From an uncultured Acetatifactor sp. (lineage in GTDB: Bacteria; Bacillota; Clostridia; Lachnospirales; Lachnospiraceae): DNA of 64,000 nt. The DNA is taken from contig CAJUSI010000042.1 of the NCBI GenBank assembly GCA_910589035.1, positions 1-64,000 on the forward strand, in the 5' to 3' direction. Of this stretch, positions 32,655 through 42,550 are shown one piece after another. The notes under the pieces are model-generated. The model saw only the letters and a list, made by a program, of their open reading frames with translations, had not been told where the DNA came from and made no database searches. Positions within the stretch are counted from its first letter, which is position 1. Each line of letters opens with the position of its first letter. Both the position numbers and the translations under genes were made by a program.

Positions 32655-34676
32655 ATGGGAAAAAAAGAAGCACTCAAAAAAGAAACCGGAAAAAACAGAG
32701 AAAACGAAACTGACCGTCCCGGAAGGGAGTCCCCCGTCAAGGAAGACAAAAGGGCAGAAAAAGCCAGAGCACAGGAGGGGAATACCCGGGACAGCAAAAC
32801 CCGAAAGCGGCGCATCCCAAAAGCCGAACTAAAAGAAAGCCGAAAGGAAAAGGAACCCTGGGAAAAGCCCAGGTACAACATGTGGCAGATGTCGGCCTAC
32901 ATGATCTCCCTGGCCTGGCGGGAGAAGGAGAAAAAGATCATCCTGCTGGGCCTCCTGCTGACTCTGCTGTCCGTGGCAGGCAACCTGACCAATCTCTTCC
33001 TCTCCCCAACGATCCTGGGGCTGGTGGAGCGCAGGGCGGAGCTTCCCGTGCTGCTGGCTGCCATCCTGGGCTTTCTGGCGCTGTCCATCCTGTTTAACGC
33101 CGCCCGCGCCTATACCGACGCGAACTGGCGCTACGGCAAAATCACCCTGCGGGTATGTCTGGTTGCCATGCTGAACAACAAGTTGGCCACCACCTCCTAC
33201 CCCAACCTGCAGGACGATACCTTCCAGAAGAGAATGACGAAGACCAATGACGCCATCAACTGCAATGCGGCGGCGGGCGAAGCCGTATGGGGAACCCTGT
33301 CCGGCCTTCTGGAGAACCTCCTGGGCTTCGCAGTCTACCTAACGCTGCTGTCCGCCGCAAGCCCTTATCTTTTTGCCGCCATCACCCTGATTACCCTGAT
33401 CGGGTATTTCATCAACAAGCCCCTGAACCGGTACGGTTACCGCCACAGGGAAGAGCTGGGAAGGATAGAAGGGAAATACTGGAATCTCCGGGGATATGCG
33501 GAGTCTCCGAACCTGGCCAAGGACATCCGCCTCTTCGGCATGCGCCCCTGGCTGCAAGAGATCTACGCCAAAACCATAGATGCTCTCAGGGCGTTCCGCC
33601 GCCGTGAGTCCAATGTGGTGATCTGGGGCCGGATCGCCGACCTTATGCTGGCCTTCCTGCGCAACGGCCTGGTCTACGCCTGGCTGACCCTTCAGGTGCT
33701 GGAGGGGGATATCAGCGTTCCCTCCTTCCTGCTGTATTTCTCCGCCGCCGGAGGCTTCTCCGCCTGGGTCACCGGAATCCTGGACAACCTCCTGACCCTG
33801 CATAGCCAGAGCCTGGATCTGTCCAATCTCAGAGAATGCCTGGAATATCCCGAGCCCTTCCTCTTTCAGGAGGGGCGTCCGCTTACGCCCAACCCGGGCC
33901 GCGCCTACGAGCTGCGCCTGGAGGATGTCTCCTTCCGGTATCCCGGCTCCGAGAAGAATATTCTCTCCCATATTAACTTAACTCTGCACCCCGGGGAGAA
34001 GCTGGCGGTGGTGGGCTTAAACGGCGCCGGAAAGACCACCCTGGTGAAGCTCCTCTGCGGCTTCTACGATCCCGATGAGGGCCGGGTCCTTTTAGACGGG
34101 CGGGATATCCGGGAGTACAATCGGGCCGATTACTACCGGATGTTCTCCGCGGTGTTCCAGGACTTCACCCTGCTGCCCGCCACCGTCGCCGCAAATGTGG
34201 CCCAGTCCGAGGATGCCATTGATATGGAGAAGGTGACGGACTGCATCGCAAAGGCAGGACTGCAGGAGAAGACCGAATCCCTGCCCCAGGGGTACGAGAC
34301 TCTGCTGAACCGAGAGGTCTACGAGGATGCCGTCATGCTCTCCGGCGGGGAGACCCAGCGGCTCATGCTGGCCAGGGCTCTCTACAAGGACGCCCCCTTC
34401 GTGATCCTGGACGAGCCCACCGCGGCCCTGGATCCAATAGCGGAGGCGGATATGTACGCCAAATACCACGATATGACGGCGGGGCGCTCCTCCGTCTATA
34501 TCTCCCACCGTCTGGCCTCCACCCGCTTCTGCGACCGGATCCTCCTCATCGAGGACGGAAGGCTGGCGGAGGTGGGCACCCATGAATCGCTGCTGGCTCT
34601 GGGCGGCAGATACGCGGAGCTTTTCCATGTACAGAGCCAATATTACCGGGAAGGAGATACAAGTCATGAAGGATAA
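32655..34676 (+). CDS. ABC exporter, half-transporter 1 (membrane and ATPase domains)
   Basis: A 673-residue fused membrane-ATPase protein. The first 75 residues are extremely rich in Lys, Glu and Arg and probably cytoplasmic. A six-helix membrane domain follows (about 90-390). The nucleotide-binding domain has Walker A GLNGAGKTT, signature LSGGETQRL, Walker B FVILDEPTAALD and H-loop YISHRL, all intact. It most resembles peptide or lipid exporters. It overlaps the second half-transporter by 11 bp, so the pair is likely a heterodimer. The substrate is unknown. Confidence 0.92.
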   Translation: MGKKEALKKETGKNRENETDRPGRESPVKEDKRAEKARAQEGNTRDSKTRKRRIPKAELKESRKEKEPWEKPRYNMWQMSAYMISLAWREKEKKIILLGLLLTLLSVAGNLTNLFLSPTILGLVERRAELPVLLAAILGFLALSILFNAARAYTDANWRYGKITLRVCLVAMLNNKLATTSYPNLQDDTFQKRMTKTNDAINCNAAAGEAVWGTLSGLLENLLGFAVYLTLLSAASPYLFAAITLITLIGYFINKPLNRYGYRHREELGRIEGKYWNLRGYAESPNLAKDIRLFGMRPWLQEIYAKTIDALRAFRRRESNVVIWGRIADLMLAFLRNGLVYAWLTLQVLEGDISVPSFLLYFSAAGGFSAWVTGILDNLLTLHSQSLDLSNLRECLEYPEPFLFQEGRPLTPNPGRAYELRLEDVSFRYPGSEKNILSHINLTLHPGEKLAVVGLNGAGKTTLVKLLCGFYDPDEGRVLLDGRDIREYNRADYYRMFSAVFQDFTLLPATVAANVAQSEDAIDMEKVTDCIAKAGLQEKTESLPQGYETLLNREVYEDAVMLSGGETQRLMLARALYKDAPFVILDEPTAALDPIAEADMYAKYHDMTAGRSSVYISHRLASTRFCDRILLIEDGRLAEVGTHESLLALGGRYAELFHVQSQYYREGDTSHEG

Positions 34677-36582
34677 AGAGAAAAAACTGCTTTCGTTCAG
34701 GGAATCCTTACAGGTCAATCTGCGGGCCCTGAAGCTTTTCTGGAAAATGTCCCCCAAGGGCATGCTCTGTAAAATCGCCGGCACGTTCTGGGGAGCGCTG
34801 ACGCCTTACGTGGGGATCCGGCTTTCCGCCCTGATCATAGAGGAGCTGTCCGGTGCGCGCAGCCCGGAGCGGCTGAAATCCCTGATTCTCGCCGCGCTGG
34901 TTTCCGCCGCCCTCTTCTCTCTGGCCTCCGTGCTCCTGGACAGGGCAATGCAGGTAGAGCTGGACTCCGTGAACTGGTTTCGGACGGATCACCTTCTCTG
35001 GGGGAAGATGCTGGAGCTGGACTATCACATCACGGAGGATCCCGAGACCCGCAAGATGCTCTCCACCATCCGTCAGAACATGAACGGCGGAGGATGGGGA
35101 ATCCACCGGGTGCCGGAGAATTTTGACACCCTTCTGCGGGCTGTGCTCAGCCTTCTGGGAGGGCTTGCGCTGACGGTATCCCTGTTTACCAGCAGAGTGC
35201 CGGAGGAAGCCGGCGGCCTGACCTTCCTCAACAGTCCGCTGTTCATGGCTTTGTTCCTGGCGGGCATGCTGGCCGCCTCCCTGCTCTCCTCCTTCTTCTC
35301 CACCAGAGCGAACAGTTATTATGCACTGCATTCCGATTCCCATAATCTGGTCAACCGTCTTTTCTCCTTTTTCGGCTTTCTGGGACAGAGAAGGGACCTT
35401 GCCGCCGACATGCGTATCTACCGGCAGGAACAAATCTGTATGAAATATAACAAGGACAAGACGGGCATCTTCTCCTCCCAGGGGTATTTCGCCAGGCTGG
35501 CCAGAGGACCCATGGGGCTGTACCTGGCCGCTTCCTCCGCCGTGTCCATCCTCTTCCTCACGGGCATGGTCTACCTCTTCGTCTGCCTGAAGGCATGGGC
35601 GGGCGCCTTCGGTATCGGCATGGTAACCCAGTACATCGGCGCCATCTCCAGATTCTCCGGCAGCATCGGCTCATTGTTCGACACCGCAGGCTCCATGCGC
35701 AACAACGCCTCCTTCCTGAAGCTGACCTTCGACTACCTGGATATCCCCAACGCCATGTACCAGGGCAGCCTCACCGTGGAGAAGAGAAACGACCGGAAAT
35801 ACGATGTGGAATTCCGGGATGTGTCCTTCCGGTATCCCGGAAGCGGCGATTATGTCCTGCGCCATGTGAACATGAAGTTCCGGGTGGGGGAGAGACTGGC
35901 CGTGGTGGGCATGAACGGCAGCGGCAAGACCACCTTCATCAAGCTGCTCTGCCGCCTTTACGACCCCATCGAGGGCGCCATCCTGCTGAACGGCATCGAT
36001 ATCCGCAAGTACAATTATGAAGACTATCTATCCCTCTTCTCCGTGGTGTTCCAGGATTTCGCCCTGACGGATTACACGCTGGGCCAGAACGTGGCGGCAG
36101 GGGAGACTTACGATGGGCCAAATGCCCGGGAATGCCTGAAAAAGGCCGGCTTCGGGGAGCGGCTTGAGGAACTGCCCCTGGGACTGGAAACCTATCTGGG
36201 AAAGACCTTTGACCAGAAAGGAGTGGACATGTCCGGCGGTGAGCGGCAGAAGATCGCCCTGGCCAGAACCCTGTACAAGAACGCCCCCTTCATTGTGCTG
36301 GATGAGCCCACCGCTGCCCTGGACCCTATTGCGGAGGCCGAGATTTACAGCAAATTTAACGACATCGTGGAGGACCGGACAGCCATCTATATCAGCCACC
36401 GCCTCTCCTCCTGCCGCTTCTGCGACAATATCCTGGTGTTCCACAAGGGCAGCGTGGTCCAACAGGGCAGCCATGAGCGGCTTGTGGCGGATGAGAAGGG
36501 GAAGTATTATGAGCTGTGGCACGCCCAGGCCCAGTACTATGATGAGAAGACCGTGGGAGCCGGAGCGGAGGCTGCGCTGTAA
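34666..36582 (+). CDS. ABC exporter, half-transporter 2
   Basis: A 638-residue partner of the preceding ABC protein, with a membrane domain (about 45-360) and an ATPase domain. Walker A is GMNGSGKTT, the signature MSGGERQKI, Walker B FIVLDEPTAALD and the H-loop YISHRL, so both ATP sites of the dimer can be catalytic. The ATG at 34666 is chosen because GGAG lies 9 bp upstream (GGAGATACAAGTC); the in-frame ATG at 34582 lies deep inside the first gene. No precursor peptide gene was seen beside the operon. Confidence 0.92.
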   Translation: MKDKEKKLLSFRESLQVNLRALKLFWKMSPKGMLCKIAGTFWGALTPYVGIRLSALIIEELSGARSPERLKSLILAALVSAALFSLASVLLDRAMQVELDSVNWFRTDHLLWGKMLELDYHITEDPETRKMLSTIRQNMNGGGWGIHRVPENFDTLLRAVLSLLGGLALTVSLFTSRVPEEAGGLTFLNSPLFMALFLAGMLAASLLSSFFSTRANSYYALHSDSHNLVNRLFSFFGFLGQRRDLAADMRIYRQEQICMKYNKDKTGIFSSQGYFARLARGPMGLYLAASSAVSILFLTGMVYLFVCLKAWAGAFGIGMVTQYIGAISRFSGSIGSLFDTAGSMRNNASFLKLTFDYLDIPNAMYQGSLTVEKRNDRKYDVEFRDVSFRYPGSGDYVLRHVNMKFRVGERLAVVGMNGSGKTTFIKLLCRLYDPIEGAILLNGIDIRKYNYEDYLSLFSVVFQDFALTDYTLGQNVAAGETYDGPNARECLKKAGFGERLEELPLGLETYLGKTFDQKGVDMSGGERQKIALARTLYKNAPFIVLDEPTAALDPIAEAEIYSKFNDIVEDRTAIYISHRLSSCRFCDNILVFHKGSVVQQGSHERLVADEKGKYYELWHAQAQYYDEKTVGAGAEAAL

Positions 36583-36721
36583 GCCTGCCGTTCTGCCCAT
36601 GTTTTCGCTTTATGAAATTCAGGATAGGATCCCGTTATTCGTAACCCGGACAAATCGAAACCCAGAATATACCATAAAACGCGGATTTCGGTGCTAAGCA
36701 CTGCCTGGACAAACATTCTAC

Positions 36722-37465
36722 TTACAGCCCCCGCCGCTCCAGCCTGTCCATGATGCCGTCCGCTCCTATCCCGGAATGAGTAGCGTACATCCGACAGATG
36801 TCCTCCACCAGGCTCTCCTGCGCGCGATAGCGCTCCGCCATCTGCGAAACGCTCTTCCCGGACTGCATTCCCTTCATGACCTTCTTTACCAGCTGGTACA
36901 GATCCTTTTCTGGCAGGCCGTCCTTTGCGCAGGCTGTCCCGTCCTCTTCCGTATTTTCCATAGATTCACAGCTCAGGGATTCGCAGTCCAGCCTCACCGC
37001 CTCCCACCGGTGCTCCTCCGGATACAGGATCAGCTCCATCATGGTGGCCGGCAGCCGGAACCTCTTTGGCCCGCAGCTTCCGGGGTTCAGATATGGCATC
37101 CCTGTATATTTATCATGGAAATCCTTGTATTCATGGGAATGCCCGCAGATCACCATATCGATTCCGCACCGGTCCGCATCCATTTCGGACAATTTCTTCT
37201 TCCTGCTCTTCCTATTGTGGAGCATGTAGATCCGAAAGCCGAAAAGCTCCAGTTCCAGCTCCTCCGGCAGGCTCTGCGCCCACTTTCCGTCCACATTTCC
37301 CCGGACGGCATAGACCGGGGCCACGGCCTTCAGCCGTTCCAGAATTTCCGGCCTGTCTATGTCCCCCGCGTGCAGAACCGCCTCACAGTCCGCCGCCCGC
37401 CGGAGAACCTCCGGCCGCAGCAGGCCATGGGTGTCTGAGATGACCAGAATGCGATGTGGTTCCAT
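36722..37465 (-). CDS. YfcE/MJ0936-type metallophosphoesterase
   Basis: The N-terminal 160 residues form a small calcineurin-like phosphoesterase: ISDTHG, HAGDID, VRGNVD, CGHSHEY and LNPGSCG supply the two-metal site. Relatives are phosphodiesterases of unknown physiological substrate. Unusually, a C-terminal helical extension of about 80 residues follows (from about 168) with no recognised domain. AGGAGG precedes the start. Confidence 0.88.
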   Translation of the reverse strand: MEPHRILVISDTHGLLRPEVLRRAADCEAVLHAGDIDRPEILERLKAVAPVYAVRGNVDGKWAQSLPEELELELFGFRIYMLHNRKSRKKKLSEMDADRCGIDMVICGHSHEYKDFHDKYTGMPYLNPGSCGPKRFRLPATMMELILYPEEHRWEAVRLDCESLSCESMENTEEDGTACAKDGLPEKDLYQLVKKVMKGMQSGKSVSQMAERYRAQESLVEDICRMYATHSGIGADGIMDRLERRGL

Positions 37466-37542
37466 TCCCTGCCTCCTCTTCTAAAGTCTTCTGATTGACC
37501 TTTACAAGTCCCCGAAATGTATCGTGCTGTCTCGCACCTAAT

Positions 37543-37608
37543 CCCAGGCAATTCTCTTTCTTTGCTTTCATCCATGATGGTATGGACAGATCATGGGGGT
37601 TACTGTGC
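37543..37608. repeat. Dispersed repeat, copy A
   Basis: The stretch from CCCAGGCAATTCTCTTT to TTACTGTG matches 53083-53153 at most positions apart from a short insertion. Copy A reaches the truncated 3' end of the Mrr-like fragment. Confidence 0.6.
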
Positions 37609-37764
37609 TTCTTCCTCCCGGGGCACTGGAATGTACACCATTTTTAAGGCTTTGCTCAAATCTCCAAAATCCCGCCAGCCTATGGCAATTTTATTGTCCT
37701 TCAGAAAAAGTCTGTCATCCTGGGTATGCATCCCCCATACCCTGATTTCTTCGCTTTGCAGCAT
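37600..37764 (-). pseudogene. N-terminal fragment of an Mrr-like restriction protein
   Basis: The frame from the ATG at 37764 reads EEIRVWGMHTQDDRL, then FLKDNKIAIGWRDFGDLSKA, a pattern I associate with the N-terminus of Mrr-type modification-dependent restriction proteins. After about 45 residues it diverges and stops at the dispersed repeat. The nuclease part is missing. GGAGAAG stands before the ATG. It lies just downstream of the HNH gene, as the last member of a decayed defence cluster. Confidence 0.6.
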
Positions 37765-37801
37765 CTTTGTATCTTCTCCTTTCCTCTTATCTGCAGATTT
37801 T

Positions 37802-38620
37802 TTAACATGCAATATTGCGGATAAATTCTTCTTCATCATTTCTTATGTAATTACGGGCGACTGCGGACAGCTCTGTGGCCGGATCTGCCATATCGCGTAA
37901 TTCCTTTATGTATTTTTTCAGCATATCTCTGTAAACCAGGGAGCGTGTCCTGGCATATTCCCGTTGGGCATTTTTTATCATTTCAATTTTGACCTTACAG
38001 GATTGCTGAATTTCTTTACGCCTGTCTACCAGCGTAATATGATCCAGATCAAAAACTCTTTTTGACAGATAGACCCGCGTGGCATCCCAGCATGTATCAT
38101 CGTCACAAGCCGGTTTCACTTTCCCATCCAGTTCAAACGCAATCAACGAGACATCATATTCATCCGCTGGATCCAACAGACCGCACCATTCCTGCGCTGG
38201 ATCATCTCCTGGTCCTGCAGCTTTTGTTCCCTCCTGCAAGGGGAAATAAGAACCTTTGGTTGTGTTAGGAATATCTGCAGACAGCCGATAATTCCTCCAG
38301 TCAAAGGCAAGCCACCAATAGGCTTCTGCACTGTTTTCTGTTTTTATCTTGCAATTTCTTTTTAAGGGCTTTGGCTGCTTTTTCGGCCGAAAGTGATCCA
38401 TATGGTAATTTGACGCAATTTCCTTTGCTTCCGTATACCAACATTTCCCATGGGAAAGCTTCATATAGTATTCCTTGAGTTTTCCCCAATAGCCGGAATG
38501 CTTATCAATGAAATCGTTTCGGTTCTCCGGAGGAAGTGCCCTTAACTGTTTCGTCAATTCCATTCCTTCTTCAATTAATTCCCTGGGCGGCGGATTTCCG
38601 AATAAATCAATGTATATCAT
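37802..38620 (-). CDS. HNH endonuclease-like defence protein
   Basis: A 272-residue protein with an HNH-like core: KCWYTEAK followed by NYHMDHFRPKK, then the conserved AYWWLAFDWRNYRLSADIPN and KGSYFPL block. This pattern is seen in HNH proteins that accompany AAA ATPases (PtuB of Septu) and retron-type effectors. The first metal-binding cysteine pair is reduced to a single Cys. Its ATG overlaps the HsdR pseudogene stop (ATGA) and has GGAGGAAG upstream. The reading frame is intact although both neighbours are broken. A nuclease role is inferred. Confidence 0.65.
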   Translation of the reverse strand: MIYIDLFGNPPPRELIEEGMELTKQLRALPPENRNDFIDKHSGYWGKLKEYYMKLSHGKCWYTEAKEIASNYHMDHFRPKKQPKPLKRNCKIKTENSAEAYWWLAFDWRNYRLSADIPNTTKGSYFPLQEGTKAAGPGDDPAQEWCGLLDPADEYDVSLIAFELDGKVKPACDDDTCWDATRVYLSKRVFDLDHITLVDRRKEIQQSCKVKIEMIKNAQREYARTRSLVYRDMLKKYIKELRDMADPATELSAVARNYIRNDEEEFIRNIAC

Positions 38621-40004
38621 CTGTTCTCTTCCTCCAAAATTTCTGCCAGAATATCATCCGTCAATGCCAGCATTTCTTTTCTCTCCTCCTCCGTAATCGG
38701 CTTCTCCTGAAACTCAGGCCGGGAAAAAAGCCTCTCAATGGTCAGCACCAGATTGTAGCCCGTCATTCCTAATACGGTCCTGGTTTTACCCGTTCCGGTT
38801 GCCATAGCCAGCAAAACCTTTTGCCTGCCTTCCATAATCGCATTTTCCGCCGCCTGAATTGCTCTCAGCTGATATTCCCGTAAATTCAAACCATCTCTGT
38901 CACGCAACATATCATAGGGGAGAGCTTTCAGATTCCGGTTTCCATCCTGCATATCCTTCTCAAGAAGTTCCCGGATCCCTGTCGGTCCAATCCAACCGTG
39001 CAATGCTTTCGGTGCATTCGACGATTTCCGCAGATCCAGGAACCAAATACCGGATTTTGTCTGTAACTGCTCCAGATAGGGCCTTCCGTTAGTCACAAAA
39101 GTAAACGGAACCTTATATTCCCCCCATATGCCGATAGTATATGGCATGTCCTGGGCCCGGATCTGCCTCGGATACTCTTTACCCTGATAATCAATAACAG
39201 AAGGAATATCCTTATGTGCTGCCTTGGCTTCAATGATGCCCACCATTTGTAAGTCAATAAACAATACATAATCGGCAAACCCATGATTGCCGACTTCCGA
39301 ATCCGTAGGCCATTCGGCGATAGCCATACAGTGCCCTTTTGCCGGGCGGATTCCTTTTGAATAACGCAAATTTTCCGTATCCGCTTCCCATCCTACCTTA
39401 CGAAGCTGTTCATCTATCAGATATCTGGTTTCCGCTTCGGACTTCTGCCGCAGGCCTGCCGCATGCTTTGCCTTTTTCTTTCTCTCCTCGGCTGAAACAT
39501 ACGTGGCGGCCAGCGCCGCTTCCTGCGCCTGTATTGTAAGTATTTCTTCTTTTTTTGCTTCCTCTGTCTTATTCGCAACAACGGTGGAATGCTGTTCCTG
39601 TGGCATAACGAAATCATGATGCCGGTAATCCCAGTCTCCATAGGTCTGCATAAACCATTCACACAGACTGTATGCCATTTCCAGCAAAATTTTCCTTCAT
39701 CAATAGACGAGTAATTTTCATGTGCCGCCTTATTTCTGATTTTACGGAGCGCATGAAGAATATCGCCTAACTCCCTGTCTATCAGATTCTCGCGCAAAAG
39801 AGCATTGATTCTGGCTACAGCCGTATTGTCAGAAGGGAATGGAATTTTATCATATGTAAAAATCAAATTGACAATGGTTTCGCCAATCATCCCCAGTTTC
39901 ATCAGGCAGGAATTAGAATCAGAATAGCAATATTGTTCCGCAAGGCGACCAAAATTAGCAAGAACCGGAAACTCTTTTTCTAAAAAATCGAAATTTGAGG
40001 TCAT
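38617..40004 (-). pseudogene. Type I restriction HsdR, frameshifted and internally deleted
   Basis: The first part (40004 to about 39690) encodes the DUF4145-type N-terminus MTSNFDFLEKEFPVLANFG to RKIRNKAAHENYSSIDEGK. A one-base loss in a poly-A run near 39690-39694 breaks the frame, which then resumes as LEMAYSLCEWF in the 39687-38617 frame. That frame includes the nuclease core (IIEAKAAHKD) and Walker A ATGTGKT. Directly after TVLGM it jumps to a C-terminal tail, so the helicase motors are deleted. hsdM and hsdS are absent from the window. Confidence 0.9.
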
Positions 40005-40166
40005 AAATATTTCCCTTTCTTCCTGCATAATCCAATACTTTGTGCAAAATTCCAAACATTCTGGTAATTATATTGAGCCAAATCAGATCCAGATCATTAT
40101 CGACATGATTATTTTACCACAATCTTCCCATGTTTTCCATTCAAAAAAGCATTTCTGACCAAACCA

Positions 40167-40196
40167 TTGACAAACGGTATTTCAAACCAATATAAT
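40167..40196 (+). promoter_or_regulatory. Sigma-A promoter of the chemoreceptor gene
   Basis: TTGACA (40167-40172) and TATAAT (40191-40196) are perfect hexamers 18 bp apart, about 75 bp before the start codon. Confidence 0.85.
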
Positions 40197-40273
40197 AATA
40201 CTTAGAAAAATCTATCGGATTCTATCATGGAGCTTATAGCTTTGACTGCAAAAGAATGGAGGGAAGAACTGCT

Positions 40274-42247
40274 ATGAAAAGTATCCGAACTAAAATCACC
40301 GTTTGCCTGATGGCAACCGTGCTGGCGGCTCTGGCTGTGGTGGGCGGCTCCAGCATCGTACTGAATTACCGAAGTACCATGGCAACCGTAAATCAAATGA
40401 TGAGTGAAACCGCTGTGCTGGCGGCTGAACGCATCGAGCAGGAGCTGGCGGCCTATAAAAACGTGGCCCTGGAGACCGGGTGTATTCCTCAATTATCAGA
40501 TTCGTCAGTATCGACGGAGGAAAAACGCGCCATTGTTGACGGACGTGTGAGTACACATGGCTTTCAGAGAGGAAATGTGATCGGACCTGACGGTTACAGT
40601 ATTTTTGACGGCAAGGATTACTCCGACCGGGAGTATGTACAGCAGGCAATGAGCGGAAATATCTATGTGTCAGAGCCCCTGATAAGCAAAATTACAGGGG
40701 AGCTCTCCATCATGGTTGCGGCCCCCATCTATTCCGGTGGGACCTATGGTTCCCAGGTGGTTGGAGTTGTTTACTTTGTGCCCAGGGAAACTTTTCTAAA
40801 TGATATCGTAACCTCCATCAAAGTAAGCGAAAACAGCCATGCATACATGATCAATAAAGCCGGATATACCATCGCGGACTCTACCCTGGATACCATTACC
40901 ACCCAGAATATCGAGGAGGAAGCCCGCAGCGATGCTTCCCTGAAGGAACTGGCCGCAATCCACAGCAGCATGCGGCAGGGAAAGAACGGCTTTGGAAGGT
41001 TTCACTCCTCGGACGTTCCCCGGTTTGCAGCCTATGCCCCGGTGAACAGCACGGACGGCTGGAGTGTGGCGGTTACGGCGCCGGAAACGGATTATCTGGC
41101 GGATACTTATTTCGGCATGCTCATTGATGCCATTGTCATTCTTGCCTCCATTCTGGTATCCATCGTAGTTGCCCTGCTCCTGTCCAACAATATCGGCATT
41201 CCCATGCGGGCCTGCGCCAAACGGATGAAGCTGTTGGTGGCAGGAGATCTGGAATCCCCTGTGCCGCAGAATAACGGGAAGGATGAAACCGCGGAGCTGA
41301 CCCGTTCCACGGCTCAGCTTGTGACAGGCTTACATACAATTATCGGAGACATCAATTATCTGCTGACAGAGATGGCCAGACAGAACTTTGATATTCAATC
41401 TTCTCATCGGGACGCATATGTAGGCGGATTTCAGGGGATTCTGGAATCCATGCGCACGCTGAAGCTGGAAATGAGCAACACACTTCTCCAGATCAATGCC
41501 TCTGCCGGACAGGTTTCCGCTGCCAGTGCACAGGTTTCCGCCGGCGCACAGTCTCTGAGCCAGGGTTCCATGACTCAGGCCAGCGCTGTGGAAGAGCTGG
41601 CCGCCACGATAACGGATATTTCAGGCAGCGCCCAAAAGACCTCTCAGGCAGCCAAGGAAGCCGGAAAGTATGTCAACCAGGCCGGTGCTCAGTTGGGCAT
41701 CAGCGTAGACTATGTCAAAGATCTGAATGCTGCTATGGAGAAGATATCCAACTCTTCCATGGAGATTTCCAAGATCATTGCCGCAATTGAAAATATTGCA
41801 TTCCAGACCAATATCCTGGCTCTGAATGCTGCCGTGGAGGCCGCCCGCGCAGGTACCTCCGGAAAAGGCTTTGCGGTGGTAGCCGACGAAGTAAGGGCTC
41901 TCGCTTCCAAGTCGGATGAGTCCGCCAAGGCCACAAAGGAGCTGATTGAGAGTTCTATAGCCTCTGTCACAGAGGGCAGCAGGGTGGTGTCCAGGGTCAC
42001 GGAGGCACTGGAGCAGACAAGTATATTTGCCGGCAATGTAGTCACGCAGATGGATATTGTGGTGGAAGCCGTGGATAATCAGACCGTCGCTATCACACAG
42101 GTTACGGAAGGCGTGGAGCAGATCTCCAACGTAGTGCAGACCAACAGCGCCACCGCGCAGGAGAGCGCCGCTGCCAGCGAAGAGCTTTCCGCCGAAGCCG
42201 CCAGCTTAAAGCAGATGGTGGATCAGTTTACGCTGGCCAGAGATTAG
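40274..42247 (+). CDS. Methyl-accepting chemotaxis protein with dCache-like sensor
   Basis: A 657-residue chemoreceptor. A signal-anchor helix (about 7-30) is followed by an extracellular dCache-like sensor with [23 protein letters not shown] and KAGYTIADS, a second helix (about 280-303), a HAMP-like linker, and a cytoplasmic methyl-accepting domain whose tip ([22 protein letters not shown]) contacts CheA/CheW. The ATG at 40274 is chosen because GGAGG lies upstream and the product begins [11 protein letters not shown]. It has its own promoter and terminator. The ligand is unknown. Confidence 0.95.
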   Translation: MKSIRTKITVCLMATVLAALAVVGGSSIVLNYRSTMATVNQMMSETAVLAAERIEQELAAYKNVALETGCIPQLSDSSVSTEEKRAIVDGRVSTHGFQRGNVIGPDGYSIFDGKDYSDREYVQQAMSGNIYVSEPLISKITGELSIMVAAPIYSGGTYGSQVVGVVYFVPRETFLNDIVTSIKVSENSHAYMINKAGYTIADSTLDTITTQNIEEEARSDASLKELAAIHSSMRQGKNGFGRFHSSDVPRFAAYAPVNSTDGWSVAVTAPETDYLADTYFGMLIDAIVILASILVSIVVALLLSNNIGIPMRACAKRMKLLVAGDLESPVPQNNGKDETAELTRSTAQLVTGLHTIIGDINYLLTEMARQNFDIQSSHRDAYVGGFQGILESMRTLKLEMSNTLLQINASAGQVSAASAQVSAGAQSLSQGSMTQASAVEELAATITDISGSAQKTSQAAKEAGKYVNQAGAQLGISVDYVKDLNAAMEKISNSSMEISKIIAAIENIAFQTNILALNAAVEAARAGTSGKGFAVVADEVRALASKSDESAKATKELIESSIASVTEGSRVVSRVTEALEQTSIFAGNVVTQMDIVVEAVDNQTVAITQVTEGVEQISNVVQTNSATAQESAAASEELSAEAASLKQMVDQFTLARD

Positions 42248-42273
42248 TTGTTGCTGCAAACAGCTGATACTGT

Positions 42274-42306
42274 AAACGGGGCCTGCAGATGCAGGCCCCG
42301 TTTCTT
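42274..42306 (+). terminator. Terminator of the chemoreceptor gene
   Basis: AAACGGGGCCTGCA and TGCAGGCCCCGTTT form a 14-bp stem with a 2-base loop, followed by a short T-rich tail, 27 bp past the stop. Confidence 0.9.
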
Positions 42307-42550
42307 ACAGGTTTCTTACTTACAGGAGTTTATATTCCGTGTTGCTAACCGATATCATATCGTCCTTAAAGTCAGCCCATGATATCCGCCTCTGTTCCTT
42401 TACTAACTGCCGCTTTCGGAATCAGCCCCACTTCCTTGTTCGCTTTTTCTCTTTCCAGGCTTCGCTTTAAGAACCCAATTTTTTCATCAATCAGCCCTCC
42501 CTAAAAGCTTTTTCTGAAAAGATTGTAATACAGGAGGGCATGAATTGCTA
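42307..42550. other. Intergenic region with a possible frameshifted micropeptide
   Basis: On the minus strand, GGGAGGG stands before the ATG at 42487. The direct frame stops after six codons. One extra A in the A6 run would open about 37 codons (MKKIGFLKRSLEREKANKE, with stop at 42372). I do not call it a gene. Confidence 0.3.

Noticed and set aside
38617..40004. Working type I restriction enzyme
   Set aside because: The frame is broken and the helicase motors are missing; no hsdM or hsdS is in the window.
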